A stretch of DNA of 64,000 nucleotides from the NCBI GenBank assembly GCA_003573975.1, contig AP018533.1, positions 992,001 through 1,056,000 of the forward strand, written 5' to 3'. The notes under the pieces were generated by a model. It was not told the DNA's origin. It did not search any database and saw only the letters and a program-made list of their open reading frames with translations. How positions within the stretch are numbered: the first letter of the stretch is position 1; every line of letters starts with the position of its first letter. This DNA comes from Clostridiales bacterium CCNA10. GTDB lineage: Bacteria > Bacillota > Clostridia > Oscillospirales > Oscillospiraceae. Both the position numbers and the translations under genes were made by a program. Of the stretch, positions 24,612 to 33,100 are shown piece by piece.

Positions 24612-24697
24612 TGGTGCTGGTGGCGGGGATCGAACCCGCACGGGGTATCCCCACGGGATTTTAAGTCCCGTCTGTCTGCCTGTTCCATCACACCAGC
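24612..24697 (-). tRNA. tRNA-Leu(TAA)
   Basis: Normal class II tRNA with encoded CCA: acceptor GCTGGTG/CACCAGC, anticodon arm CGGGA-CTTAAAA-TCCCG, long variable arm GGGGATACCCC, T arm GCGGG-TTCGATC-CCCGC. No insertion. Confidence 0.93.
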
Positions 24698-24701
24698 AGA
24701 T

Positions 24702-24792
24702 TGGCGGGGCAGACAGGACTCGAACCTGCACATCCTTTCGGATTACTGGTGGTTTAGCAAACCACTTCCTTACCAGTTAGGATTACTGCCCC
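24702..24792 (-). tRNA. tRNA-Ser(GCT)
   Basis: Class II tRNA with encoded CCA: acceptor GGGGCAG/CTGCCCC, anticodon arm GTGGT-TTGCTAA-ACCAC, variable arm AGTAATCCGAAAGGATGT, T loop TTCGAGT. No insertion. Confidence 0.93.
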
Positions 24793-24801
24793 AAAACAAA
24801 C

Positions 24802-24861
24802 AAGGCGCTTTTTATGTTGAATTTCAAGTTCAATTTTGTGTTAGATTGCTGTATGCGCCTT
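24802..24861 (-). ncRNA. 60-nt armless tRNA-like RNA with ACAGCAA (type A)
   Basis: A 7-bp terminal stem AAGGCGC/GCGCCTT encloses AT-ACAGCAA, an A/T-rich linker, a hairpin TTGAA-CTTGAAA-TTCAA shaped like an anticodon arm (TGA if it were a tRNA) and CATAAAAA. No D or T arm. Closely similar in design to the next RNA. Confidence 0.45.
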
Positions 24862-24881
24862 AAATTATCTTCACCCACAAC

Positions 24882-24937
24882 ACGACACATGATATGTTTT
24901 CAAATTTTCATACATACAAAATTGCTGTTAGTGTCGT
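24882..24937 (-). ncRNA. 56-nt armless tRNA-like RNA with ACAGCAA (type A)
   Basis: Terminal stem ACGACAC/GTGTCGT, then TA-ACAGCAA, an AT-rich hairpin and CATATCAT before the closing strand. Same plan as the RNA at 24802: 7-bp stem, two bases, ACAGCAA, AT-rich interior. Lies 16 bp from the stop of the coiled-coil gene upstream. Confidence 0.4.
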
Positions 24938-24953
24938 AACTACCGGCATCCGA

Positions 24954-25250
24954 TCAGGATGCTGTTTCGCTCTCTTCCTCCGCTTCATCAACGGCCAGGA
25001 GCTTGGAGAAATTCTTGATCACAACGCAGTTGCGCTTCTGGTTATGAACCAGCGTGTCACGCTGCTCCGTAAGCCGGGAGATGTACTCGTCAATCTCGGA
25101 CTTAGTATCTTCAATCTCCTGGTTTACCAATTCCAGGCCAGAGATTGCCCGCGTTACGATGTCAACGGCACTCTCCGCATCCGCCTGGAGCTGATGAAGC
25201 TTTCTCTCTTTCTCAGAGATGATATCAACATAGATTTTCTTCATCAGCAT
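24954..25250 (-). CDS. small coiled-coil protein
   Basis: About 98 residues from ATG at 25250. Long helix with heptads (KERKLHQLQADAESAVDIV, ELVNQEIEDTKSEIDEYI) and acidic C-terminus (DEAEEESETAS). Start shares its ATG region with the stop of the SPFH gene, so the two are co-translated and may form one complex. Confidence 0.65.
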   Translation of the reverse strand: MLMKKIYVDIISEKERKLHQLQADAESAVDIVTRAISGLELVNQEIEDTKSEIDEYISRLTEQRDTLVHNQKRNCVVIKNFSKLLAVDEAEEESETAS

Positions 25251-26149
25251 CACTTCAACCCTTCCATACTCACGATTGCATTGGAACCGGAAACAGTGGG
25301 AAGCTCGCCGTTCCACTTCTCATACATAATCTTATCAATTAGCTCAGGTGTAAGAGAAGCTGCAATCTGAGCATTTGCATCAGCCTCGGCCTCAGCAGCA
25401 ATTCTGGTTGCTTCAGCCTTTGCCTCCGCCTCGATGATTGCCTTTTCCGCCGCAATCTGGGCAACCTCTTTATCCTTCTCAGCCTGCACCTTGGCAGTCT
25501 GCGCTTCAATATTTGCAAGCTCAAGTTCCTGCTGAGCATTTACCTTCTTCTGGATCGCCGCTGCGGTCTCTGCATCCACAGAAATATCCGTAAAGTTTAC
25601 GGTGTCAATGATGATGCCGTATTTATCAAACTTATCACGCAGGTATACATCAAGCTCCGCATTGATTTCGGTTCGTTTGTCGCCAAAAATATCCGTTACA
25701 GGATAATTTGCAGATACCTCTTGCGTCCAGGCAATAATCTTGGGTTTGATAAATGTATTCTTGATTTCCTCGCCGGACTTACCCTTAAACAGGGTAAAGG
25801 TTTCCGCTACACGGTCTTCGTCAAAGCGATAGGAGAACTCCAGATTAACACGAACCGTCTTCCCGTCAGAGGTCGGGATGTTGAAGCTCTCATCGTTAGG
25901 GGAATCTCCTTTGCTCTCAGCAGTAAGATAGGACTGCTCAATGCCGATGGAGTATGTCGTTACCTTCTTGGTGGGAGAGACAAGGTGCCATCCCTGCTGT
26001 AGAACCTCGCCGTCCACGCCGCCGTTCATGTTATACACGACACCGACATAGCCGGCTGGGATTCGCTCGGTACACATAAGACCCAGGATCACACCGCCGA
26101 AAAGAATCACGGCAAGCACAATTGCGCCGATAAAACCCTTTTTAACCAT
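25250..26149 (-). CDS. SPFH (stomatin/prohibitin/HflC-like) membrane protein
   Basis: About 299 residues. One N-terminal transmembrane segment (FIGAIVLAVILFGGVILGL), then the SPFH core: ERIPAGYVGVVYN, GWHLVSPTKKVTTYSIG, VRVNLEFSYRFDEDRV, and a long helix rich in Ala/Glu (residues 210-275). Forms ring-like membrane assemblies in cells. Start could also be ATG at 26197 or 26164; 26149 overlaps the preceding stop neatly. Confidence 0.88.
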   Translation of the reverse strand: MVKKGFIGAIVLAVILFGGVILGLMCTERIPAGYVGVVYNMNGGVDGEVLQQGWHLVSPTKKVTTYSIGIEQSYLTAESKGDSPNDESFNIPTSDGKTVRVNLEFSYRFDEDRVAETFTLFKGKSGEEIKNTFIKPKIIAWTQEVSANYPVTDIFGDKRTEINAELDVYLRDKFDKYGIIIDTVNFTDISVDAETAAAIQKKVNAQQELELANIEAQTAKVQAEKDKEVAQIAAEKAIIEAEAKAEATRIAAEAEADANAQIAASLTPELIDKIMYEKWNGELPTVSGSNAIVSMEGLK

Positions 26150-26327
26150 TCTGTTCTGTACCATCCTTTTCTTCTTCAGTTTTTTCTTTGTAGTCATCTT
26201 TTGACATGGAAGTTTTTGCGTCCTTTATCAATCGGGAAACGAACTTCCCGATAGGGATAAAGCAAAAGGAAAGTAAAAGCCATAACACTGCAACGCCGAG
26301 AAACAGGAGCAATATAAAGACTGGCAT
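26142..26327 (-). CDS. small single-pass membrane protein
   Basis: 61 residues: hydrophobic segment 3-27 (FILLLFLGVAVLWLLLSF) followed by a basic-acidic tail. Directly upstream of and overlapping the SPFH gene, so probably a partner. Confidence 0.6.
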   Translation of the reverse strand: MPVFILLLFLGVAVLWLLLSFCFIPIGKFVSRLIKDAKTSMSKDDYKEKTEEEKDGTEQNG

Positions 26328-26328
26328 G

Positions 26329-26565
26329 TTATTCCTCCGTGTCTACCTGTTCGGCAGACTTTTTCTCTTTTTCATAGTCGCAGTCGGGCGGCTTCAGAAT
26401 GGCGATGTAGTCGTCTCCGTTTATGTAGGAAGAGAGAGGACGAACCTGCCCGTTCGGTTGATTTCTCCGACATCCGCACTTGTAAAAGTTCAGATATTTG
26501 CAGCCATTGCAGGTGAGCTTCCGGTCTACCCAATAATAGCCGCTGTCACTTCTGGCCTTGCCCAT
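26329..26565 (-). CDS. small Cys-rich phage protein
   Basis: 78 residues with CNGCKY, KCGCRRN and a distant Cys (PPDCDYEKE). Four Cys in short spacing suggest one zinc site. Family unknown to me. Confidence 0.6.
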   Translation of the reverse strand: MGKARSDSGYYWVDRKLTCNGCKYLNFYKCGCRRNQPNGQVRPLSSYINGDDYIAILKPPDCDYEKEKKSAEQVDTEE

Positions 26566-26568
26566 ATG

Positions 26569-26823
26569 TCATACACTCCTTCTTGTTAAACTGCGATTTA
26601 TCAGCCTTGGAATCAGGCCGATCACCCGTCCGCCACTATCGTCAGGAGGATCGTCCATAGGTCTTCCGCACATTGGACAAAACCGAAAGTGAATTTCTTT
26701 CCCAGATGTGTCCACAAAAGTGTTTGTACCTGAGATAATGTGTGCGGAGTAGTCGACGGTGCCGTCTGTTTTATCCACAGCCCAAAACGGCCTCTCCTTA
26801 CGACAGTAGGTACATACAATCAA
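26569..26823 (-). CDS. zinc-ribbon protein
   Basis: About 84 residues from a TTG at 26823 (VCTYCRKERPFW). CTYC and CPMCGRPM form a zinc ribbon. A further upstream TTG (26838) is possible. About 170 bp upstream contain only the repeated element at 26931. Confidence 0.6.
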   Translation of the reverse strand: MIVCTYCRKERPFWAVDKTDGTVDYSAHIISGTNTFVDTSGKEIHFRFCPMCGRPMDDPPDDSGGRVIGLIPRLINRSLTRRSV

Positions 26824-26930
26824 ATTACACCACTCCAATCATCTATTTTGGAACCAGCTCTAATTATCCGTTCAGGTATCGATCCTGCCCTCCCATAAAA
26901 GGTGTTCCACCTGGAACTGTTCGGATATAA

Positions 26931-26949
26931 AATTGATTAACTAATTCCT
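26931..26949 (-). promoter_or_regulatory. repeated intergenic element
   Basis: Minus strand AGGAATTAGTTAATCAATT, about 110 bp before the zinc-ribbon start and after the MrpR-like gene. Confidence 0.55.
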
Positions 26950-26991
26950 TATATATGACTTAAAGGGTCGCCCCTCCAAGTCAATGTGAAA

Positions 26992-27936
26992 TCATCCTTT
27001 TGTATCTGGGAAGAAGTATTCTCTGAACTTATGATAATCACGAAGCTTCTTATTTGCAACGGATACGGACGGATATGTTTGATGGAAGACCCTTTCAATC
27101 GTCTCAATATCACCGCTCTGAATCTCTCCGTTTTCCAGCTCGTATGTGTATGCCCGGTTAAAGATTCCAGACCAGTAAACCTTGTCATAGGCAAAGAGGT
27201 TGATTTCTTCTCCGCCGCTCTTTCCAAAGTTGCGAATCAAAATACGTAGCGTTTTTGTATCAACTCGATCCGCACGGCATGTGCGCAAAAGAAAATCGGA
27301 ATACACATACTTGAGTGTGATTACGCCTCTGCCCTGGGATTCATAACTGGTGGAGTCTCGATACTCCTTGATATAGTCCATGATGGTTTTGTTCGGGAAA
27401 TATCTGCGGCCTTGAAACTCAATGCAGTCGTCCAGGACTTCTGCCTTTTTCATCGCAACAGCTTCCTCAGCGGAAAAGCCACACCAGGCCAAATAGATTG
27501 CCGTGATTTGTGTGCTGAATATTCTGTCGTCAATCCGCTCAGCAACCCATAGGGTGTCGCTGATTGATTGCTGGAGGGAAGAGAAGTCCTTGAAGTACCT
27601 TGTGTCGTAGACATGGTTCGATGGAATCATATCATAGGTCACATTTTTTAGGTTATCCAAATACGGCTGGTTAATCAAACCCCTTTCGTTCAACCACTTG
27701 ATATACCGGTTGACTCTGCTTTTGTATGTGGCAAAAGCATTTAGGTTTGAGACATTCATCTTGCCGATCAGTATTGCGTACTCTTCTGTTGTGTAGCCAT
27801 CCTCCAATGACTTTCCGATAGATCTCTCTGCTTTTTCAAGTCTCTTCCAGAAAGCATCGTACACCGATACAGACTGCTCCGAGAAATTCTCATTACCAGA
27901 CTGGATGTACTGGCTACGGTAACTACTGTTATCCAC
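26992..27936 (-). CDS. tyrosine-recombinase-fold protein, MrpR-like lytic repressor candidate
   Basis: 314 residues. The C-terminal half has the integrase core outline (ITAIYLAWCGFSAEEAVAMKKAEV, then GRRYFPNKT) but the catalytic Arg, His-x-x-Arg and Tyr are not recognisable. The SPbeta phage repressor MrpR has this inactive recombinase fold. Its own strong promoter with a perfect inverted repeat and its place beside XRE and ImmA/IrrE genes fit a lysogeny regulator. Domain call is by eye. Confidence 0.55.
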   Translation of the reverse strand: MDNSSYRSQYIQSGNENFSEQSVSVYDAFWKRLEKAERSIGKSLEDGYTTEEYAILIGKMNVSNLNAFATYKSRVNRYIKWLNERGLINQPYLDNLKNVTYDMIPSNHVYDTRYFKDFSSLQQSISDTLWVAERIDDRIFSTQITAIYLAWCGFSAEEAVAMKKAEVLDDCIEFQGRRYFPNKTIMDYIKEYRDSTSYESQGRGVITLKYVYSDFLLRTCRADRVDTKTLRILIRNFGKSGGEEINLFAYDKVYWSGIFNRAYTYELENGEIQSGDIETIERVFHQTYPSVSVANKKLRDYHKFREYFFPDTKG

Positions 27937-27967
27937 GTGCCATCCTCCTATTTCTGATTGCCACTAT

Positions 27968-27987
27968 GGAGTAGATTAGTTTACTCC
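27968..27987. promoter_or_regulatory. inverted-repeat operator candidate GGAGTA-N8-TACTCC
   Basis: Perfect 6-bp arms with an 8-bp centre in the 5' leader of the MrpR-like gene, 12 bp past the TATATT box. Site is suitable for autorepression; no second copy seen. Confidence 0.5.
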
Positions 27988-27998
27988 TTACGAATGTT

Positions 27999-28027
27999 AA
28001 TATAGCAGATGATCCGCCGTTTGTCAA
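27999..28027 (-). promoter_or_regulatory. sigma-A promoter for MrpR-like gene
   Basis: Minus strand TTGACA, 17 bp, TATATT. Confidence 0.75.
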
Positions 28028-28042
28028 TAGGAAATAGCAAAA

Positions 28043-28480
28043 TTATTTTTGCTTTTTCCAGGAAGCGAAAACACTGCTATAATATTGTGCGTACTCTTGA
28101 CTTAGGCCAGAGCACCCGTTGGCAAAGAATGCGCTTAGCACCTCTTCCACCTCGTCCCGATCTGCCAAAACCGGAATACGAGCATTCAATTTCTTCCCGT
28201 ACACTACATCACCAGATGCGTGTGCCGTCAAACGAACCTGGCTGCGCTGGATATTGAACATCATGTTCAACTGCTCATTTTGGATCACTTCTTCATAGGG
28301 GGCATCCTTGACTTTATGTAGCTCCTGCTGTGTCATCATGCCATACGCTGCGTTCATCATCTCCAGCCGCATTTCTCCCCATGGGCGGCAGGGAAGCAGC
28401 ACACGGCTGGAGGATACACTTGTTAAATCGAAATCACCACTGGTCATCCGCTTGGATTCTACGCCGTTTCGTACTACCAT
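28043..28480 (-). CDS. hypothetical protein beside the repressor region
   Basis: 145 residues from ATG at 28480 (VVRNGVESKRMTSGDFDLT). Contains FNIQRSQVRLTAHASGDVVY and a helical C-terminus. No known domain. Transcribed away from the XRE repressor from its own TTGACA promoter, so probably an early or lysogenic-control gene. Confidence 0.65.
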   Translation of the reverse strand: MVVRNGVESKRMTSGDFDLTSVSSSRVLLPCRPWGEMRLEMMNAAYGMMTQQELHKVKDAPYEEVIQNEQLNMMFNIQRSQVRLTAHASGDVVYGKKLNARIPVLADRDEVEEVLSAFFANGCSGLSQEYAQYYSSVFASWKKQK

Positions 28481-28507
28481 TACTACTTTTCCTCCAAAAC
28501 TTTTTGA

Positions 28508-28536
28508 TTGACTTACGGGAAAATATGAGCTATAAT
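28508..28536 (+). promoter_or_regulatory. sigma-A promoter toward XRE repressor
   Basis: TTGACT, 17 bp, TATAAT. About 100 bp upstream of the XRE start; crosses the opposing promoter's leader. Confidence 0.65.
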
Positions 28537-28574
28537 AATTCCACAAGCGATAATAAAGTGTCGCTGCGCCTTTC

Positions 28575-28603
28575 ACTATATCAGAAAATATTAGCCATGT
28601 CAA
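28575..28603 (-). promoter_or_regulatory. sigma-A promoter for the 28043-28480 gene
   Basis: Minus strand TTGACA, 17 bp, TATAGT. Faces the promoter at 28508, so the two transcripts overlap by about 40 bp. Confidence 0.7.
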
Positions 28604-28643
28604 CAGCGAAACGATAAAATATTATCTTTTGGAGGGACGCAGA

Positions 28644-28994
28644 ATGGAGTCCGTGCTTTATACCAGGATAAAAGAGCTTTGTGAAAACAGAGGCATTTCG
28701 ATGACAAAACTCTCAGAGGATCTTGGCATCGCCGCCTCTCTGATCCGTAAATGGAAAACAACAACATCACCTTCCGTCGATAAAGTCAAAATGATTGCTG
28801 AATATTTTGGTGTATCTGCTGACTACCTGATCGGCCTGTCCGACATCCAAGACTCCGCAGAAAAGCTGGTCGGAGACGAAGACTTTGTATCTCTGCAAAG
28901 AGCCAAGTCCAGGATGTCTCCGCAGGACAAGGAACGTATGATGGGTATGCTGCGCCTTGGATTCCACGAGGCTTTCAAGGACGAAGAGCAATAA
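28644..28994 (+). CDS. XRE-family helix-turn-helix repressor
   Basis: 116 residues from ATG at 28644 after TTGGAGGG. MTKLSEDLGIAASLIRKWKT is the helix-turn-helix and VKMIAEYFGVSADYLIGL closes the five-helix XRE domain. The C-terminus (QDKERMMGMLRLGFHEAF) probably mediates dimers. A phage-repressor role fits the divergent promoters and the adjoining metallopeptidase. Confidence 0.9.
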   Translation: MESVLYTRIKELCENRGISMTKLSEDLGIAASLIRKWKTTTSPSVDKVKMIAEYFGVSADYLIGLSDIQDSAEKLVGDEDFVSLQRAKSRMSPQDKERMMGMLRLGFHEAFKDEEQ

Positions 28995-29057
28995 GTCCTG
29001 TTTATCGGACACATGATTTGATATAGTTGCAATGAGTACCTGGATGGAGGTGTATCA

Positions 29058-29675
29058 ATGATCCGATATCCGTTTATCTATAATCAGGTGTTGCAGATAT
29101 ACAGAGACATGGAACAGATTAGATTCCCGATTGAGCCAGACAACATCATTTCAAGATTTTCAAACTGCCGTATTAGAACCTATCAGCAATTTGCTCAAAC
29201 AAACGGCTGTTCTATTCGGGACGTTATCTTGCTATGTGAAAGCAAATCGGGATGTACCCACTATGATGTGGCGAACAATCGATATCTGATTTTATGGAAC
29301 TCAGACAACGCCGACAACAATGTTTCTGGAAGAAAGAGATGGACGAAAGCCCACGAGCTTGGGCATGTGGTTCTGAAACATCTTCCATTGGTCGCAGAAC
29401 CTATGCTTGCTGAGCACGGATTTTGCCCGATGGAGACATCCGATTTTGAGATTGAAGCCGATCAGTTTGCGGCCACCCTGCTTTGTCCAATGCCGCTGTT
29501 TGCTATGCTTGAAATCAAATCCCCACTGGATATCCAAAGAGTGTTTGGCGTTTCCAACGAGGCATCCAACCACAGATGGGACGAATACATCAAGTGGTTG
29601 CGGTATCGGAGAAAAACCGCATGGGAGAATGACATGAAGCGGGTTGCCATGCAAAAGGGGATCATATTACCCTGA
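29058..29675 (+). CDS. ImmA/IrrE-type zinc metallopeptidase
   Basis: 205 residues. WTKAHELGHVVLKH is the HExxH zinc site and EIEADQFAATLLCP supplies the third ligand, the standard ImmA/IrrE layout. Such proteases cleave the neighbouring XRE repressor on induction, as in ICEBs1. Same strand as the repressor, 63 bp apart, likely one operon. Confidence 0.88.
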   Translation: MIRYPFIYNQVLQIYRDMEQIRFPIEPDNIISRFSNCRIRTYQQFAQTNGCSIRDVILLCESKSGCTHYDVANNRYLILWNSDNADNNVSGRKRWTKAHELGHVVLKHLPLVAEPMLAEHGFCPMETSDFEIEADQFAATLLCPMPLFAMLEIKSPLDIQRVFGVSNEASNHRWDEYIKWLRYRRKTAWENDMKRVAMQKGIILP

Positions 29676-29862
29676 CAAATTTTGCGCCGCAGTGCCGTTT
29701 CAATATCTCAGCCGGCGTTAGGCCGTTCTGCATGGTTCCATAACAGATCGGCTTTCGGTTGCAGTATATGTAATACTTGCCGTCCAGAATTTGAACGCCC
29801 CACAAATCCTTTGTCCTGGTTTCTGTGCCGTTCATCTTCTTCATCATTACGAACTCATCCAC
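29662..29862 (-). CDS. small hypothetical protein, convergent with the peptidase
   Basis: 66 residues from GTG at 29862 after AGGAG (an upstream TTG at 29916 is less well placed). LWGVQILDGKYYIYCNRK and NGLTPAEILKRH; unknown family. Its 3' end overlaps the peptidase gene tail by 14 bp. Confidence 0.55.
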   Translation of the reverse strand: MDEFVMMKKMNGTETRTKDLWGVQILDGKYYIYCNRKPICYGTMQNGLTPAEILKRHCGAKFVRVI

Positions 29863-29916
29863 ACTAATTTCTCCTGCACATCCATATGTTTTATCATGTT
29901 CCTGACAGCTCCCCAA

Positions 29917-30054
29917 TTAAGGGGAGCTTGTTCTTTTCTCCAGCTCGTTTAACTCCCGGTTAGCCTCACCAATAGTGTCAGCGGAGAGAACGAACCGCCC
30001 GCAATCATCCAGCACTTCAATGTGCCCGCCGCGATTCACAAGGTTGTAAAGCAT
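29917..30054 (-). CDS. 45-residue hypothetical protein
   Basis: Found by reading the gap: ATG at 30054 after AGGAGGTGT, LYNLVNRGGHIEVLDDCGRF then an acidic helix, stop at 29917. A GGTTAA/TATAAT-type promoter sits 15 bp upstream. Short, but RBS, promoter and codons all fit. Confidence 0.65.
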   Translation of the reverse strand: MLYNLVNRGGHIEVLDDCGRFVLSADTIGEANRELNELEKRTSSP

Positions 30055-30068
30055 TTCAAACACCTCCT

Positions 30069-30104
30069 ATTACATCTACCGTTTATCAACGGTGTAAATT
30101 AACC
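30069..30104 (-). promoter_or_regulatory. GGTTAA-N24-TGTAAT promoter
   Basis: Minus strand GGTTAA, 24 bp ending GGTAGA, TGTAAT. Feeds the 45-residue gene. Confidence 0.65.
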
Positions 30105-30105
30105 A

Positions 30106-33100
30106 TCACGCTATATTTTGTTCGCCCCATTTGAGATACATTTTTCCATTCTCATCCATTTCGCGGGACATAAGTACAGACAGGAGATCGTAGTCCACAC
30201 CGAACCGCTCATAGATTTCATCCAAATCTGTGTCCTGCCCGCGCATGAAGAGGTTGAGCTTTTCCTTTGCCAACACCATCTGCATCTGGTTTGACTCAAT
30301 GCTTCCAAGATAGGTGACAAAATAAATGTTCTTCATCCGGGTGGAGTTGTACCGAATAAACCGCATATAGAACTGGCTCATCCGAGAGTTGTTGTAATGC
30401 AGCTCAGGAATGATTACAGTATCCACAAACTCAAAGTTTACAGAAGAGGGGAGACTTTGCTGGGTGCAGAGTAGAATTCCGTTCCCGCTTTCTTTCAGCG
30501 TTTTCCGAAGCTTCCGCCTGGCCGCAAGAGTCGTAGTCGATCCCGTGACCACAAACAGCGGTCTATTTGGAAAGCGGTCACGAATGGCATCCGCATATGC
30601 GTTGACCACGTTCTTATGACGCACACCGATAGCCACAATCTCGTCCTTTGCGTCATCCAGCATGTCCATTACCTTGGCAATTTTTGTAGGCAATCCGCCG
30701 TGGTATTCCTCCACCGTGTTTGGGGCAGCGCTGATTCTAAGGAGCAAAGTAATTTGCTGGATCAGGCGCATCATAGCGTCTTTACGCAGGTTCCCAGTAG
30801 ATGCAAAATACCTTCTGCGCATCCGTTCAAAAAATTCAATCGCAGTTTTGTATACCTCGCGCTCCGCATCGGAGAACCGCACTGCAACCTGGTGTATCTT
30901 CTTGATGTCTTTTCCAGACACCTCCTTAAAAGTCCTGGTGATAACAAAACGATCCAGAATCTTTTTCAGTTCATCCGCATTGAAGATATCCTGATTGCGC
31001 TGGGCGACACCAAACACCGTGATCTTCTCAGGAAGATGGCTTTCCGAAAACAGCTTGAACCCCTTGCTGTACGGCGGAATGGGCATTCCATAATTTTCGT
31101 TCGGGTATTCGTGAAGCCCTTCCTCAATCCCGTCCTTCTTGCTATATCGGTCATAGCGATACACCGACTGGCACCAGGAGATCATATTCACCGAATTGTT
31201 ATAGGCCAATTCAAGCTGAGGGAAAAATTCAGCGATATTATTTCTGGTGCTGGTTCCGGTCATCAGAAGTTTGAACCTACAACGACGAAACACATTCAGC
31301 ACCGCCTTTGCCCGTTTGCTGGATGGGTTTGTCATTTCGTCGCTCTCATCAAAACAGAGGGCGATTTTCCCACCATGGGCTTTTACCCAGGACTTAATTT
31401 GCCGCTGATACTTGGACAGCATGTTTAAGGTGATAATGACAAAATCTCCGCGCTGAATACGCTCCAGGTCTTTAATACGATTTACCATCACATAGGGGAG
31501 ATGGTAGCTTTGCAACACCACATCCCAGTTGTTCTTGATAGAGATCGCAGAAGACACTACCCAGGTACAAAATGCGTTCTGCCGCTCCATCCGATACAAT
31601 CCAGACGCAATCCCAGCGAGGGTTTTGCCGGAGCCTTGCTCCCACTGAAGAAGCATATTTCTTTTTTGCAGGACAAGATTTAGGTCATGCTTTTGGATAT
31701 CGTTGAGATAAATCTGTTCGTCGTTCTCGCTGTCGTATACAGTGAACTCAGCCAGAAATCGCCCAATATTCTCATCCATCACCATGGAGGACAAGGGCTG
31801 CTGTTCAATCTGGTATTCCTTCTGACGGCGGCGGATCATCTTTGCAAAGCATCCAAACTCTGCCGCATCCATTTGGTCATATACGATCTGATAAATGGGG
31901 ATCGGCTGTTTCATCTGCTCCGACATACTGCGGGACATCTTCTGGCTGTACGCCTTGTAGCCGATAGAATATCCATAGTTCACCATGCGGATCACATCTT
32001 GAGGTTTCTTTGCGTTCTGTTTACGCACCGTATTCCGAAGATAGGCAAGCACTTTTGCCTCAGTGATTCTGACGCGGCACCACTCTTTGTAGGACATATC
32101 TGCGGGCTGCTTCTGCGTGTAATACTTGTTGATATACTCACAACATTTCACATACTTTTCCTGCAAAGCTGGATGGGATTTGATTGCATACAGGTATTTC
32201 TTTACCTGGTACATGAAGTCGCTTGAAACGCTGTTTTGCTGAGATAACTCCAGTAAAATATGAGAACGATTTTTACGAAACAAAGTTTGTGCGCCATCCA
32301 AAAATGAGCCGCGAACCTGCTCCACGCCTGCGCTGTTCAAGGACACGCCATCTGCAAACATTTGAGTGGAGTATGGAGATGCAGTCCATCCGTCCTGGTT
32401 GCTGTTGCGCTGCCAGAACTGCACCTTTGTTTCATATCCATTGACTCCAATGGAAGAGAAGGTGCCCTTGTCCAACTTGAACTGACCAAGGAAACTGAAG
32501 TTCCGTTCCAGCTCCTTAATCATATTGCCGTCAGAAAAGTCATCCGCCAGGAAAGAGGATGGGACAACAAGCGCCATGATACCCATAGGCTTCATCAGCT
32601 CCGCAGCCTTTTGACAGTAATAGAGCTGAGATAAAATCTGGTTCTCATCCACCCACCAATAGAGGTTGAACGGCGGGTTGCCAACCACATAATCAAACTT
32701 GATATTGGGCGAATAGCTTCTGATATCCCCATAGGTCAGGTTTGCCTTGGGATAGAGATATCTCGCCACCTTATACGCCTTGATATCCAGCTCGCACCCA
32801 TACAGGTTGCTTTCCATCGGAGCAAAATTGAAAAAGCTGCCCATTCCACAGGTGAGATCCGCAATGATATCCGTGTCGCCGGGGTTGAGGCAGTCCATGA
32901 TGAACTTGCACACCTTGGCGGGGGTGAAAAATTGGCCGTTCTCAATCTCTTTCTTTGCGCTGGAGTATTCATAGTAGCTGTCAAAGTCAGAATACTTCAG
33001 GCCATGCAGTCCACCGTCGCCGGTATAGGCATTGTAGATATCCTCGCGTGTAATTCCAGAGGATTCCGCAAGATCATTGTCGATCAGATATAAAATCTTG

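Noticed and set aside
23634..24863. Small frames of 60-99 codons across the tRNA cluster
   Set aside because: They coincide with folded tRNA genes, overlap each other on both strands and have no ribosome sites.
26992..27936. Active integrase
   Set aside because: The catalytic Arg/His/Tyr set could not be found, unlike the recombinase at 49578, which has all of it.
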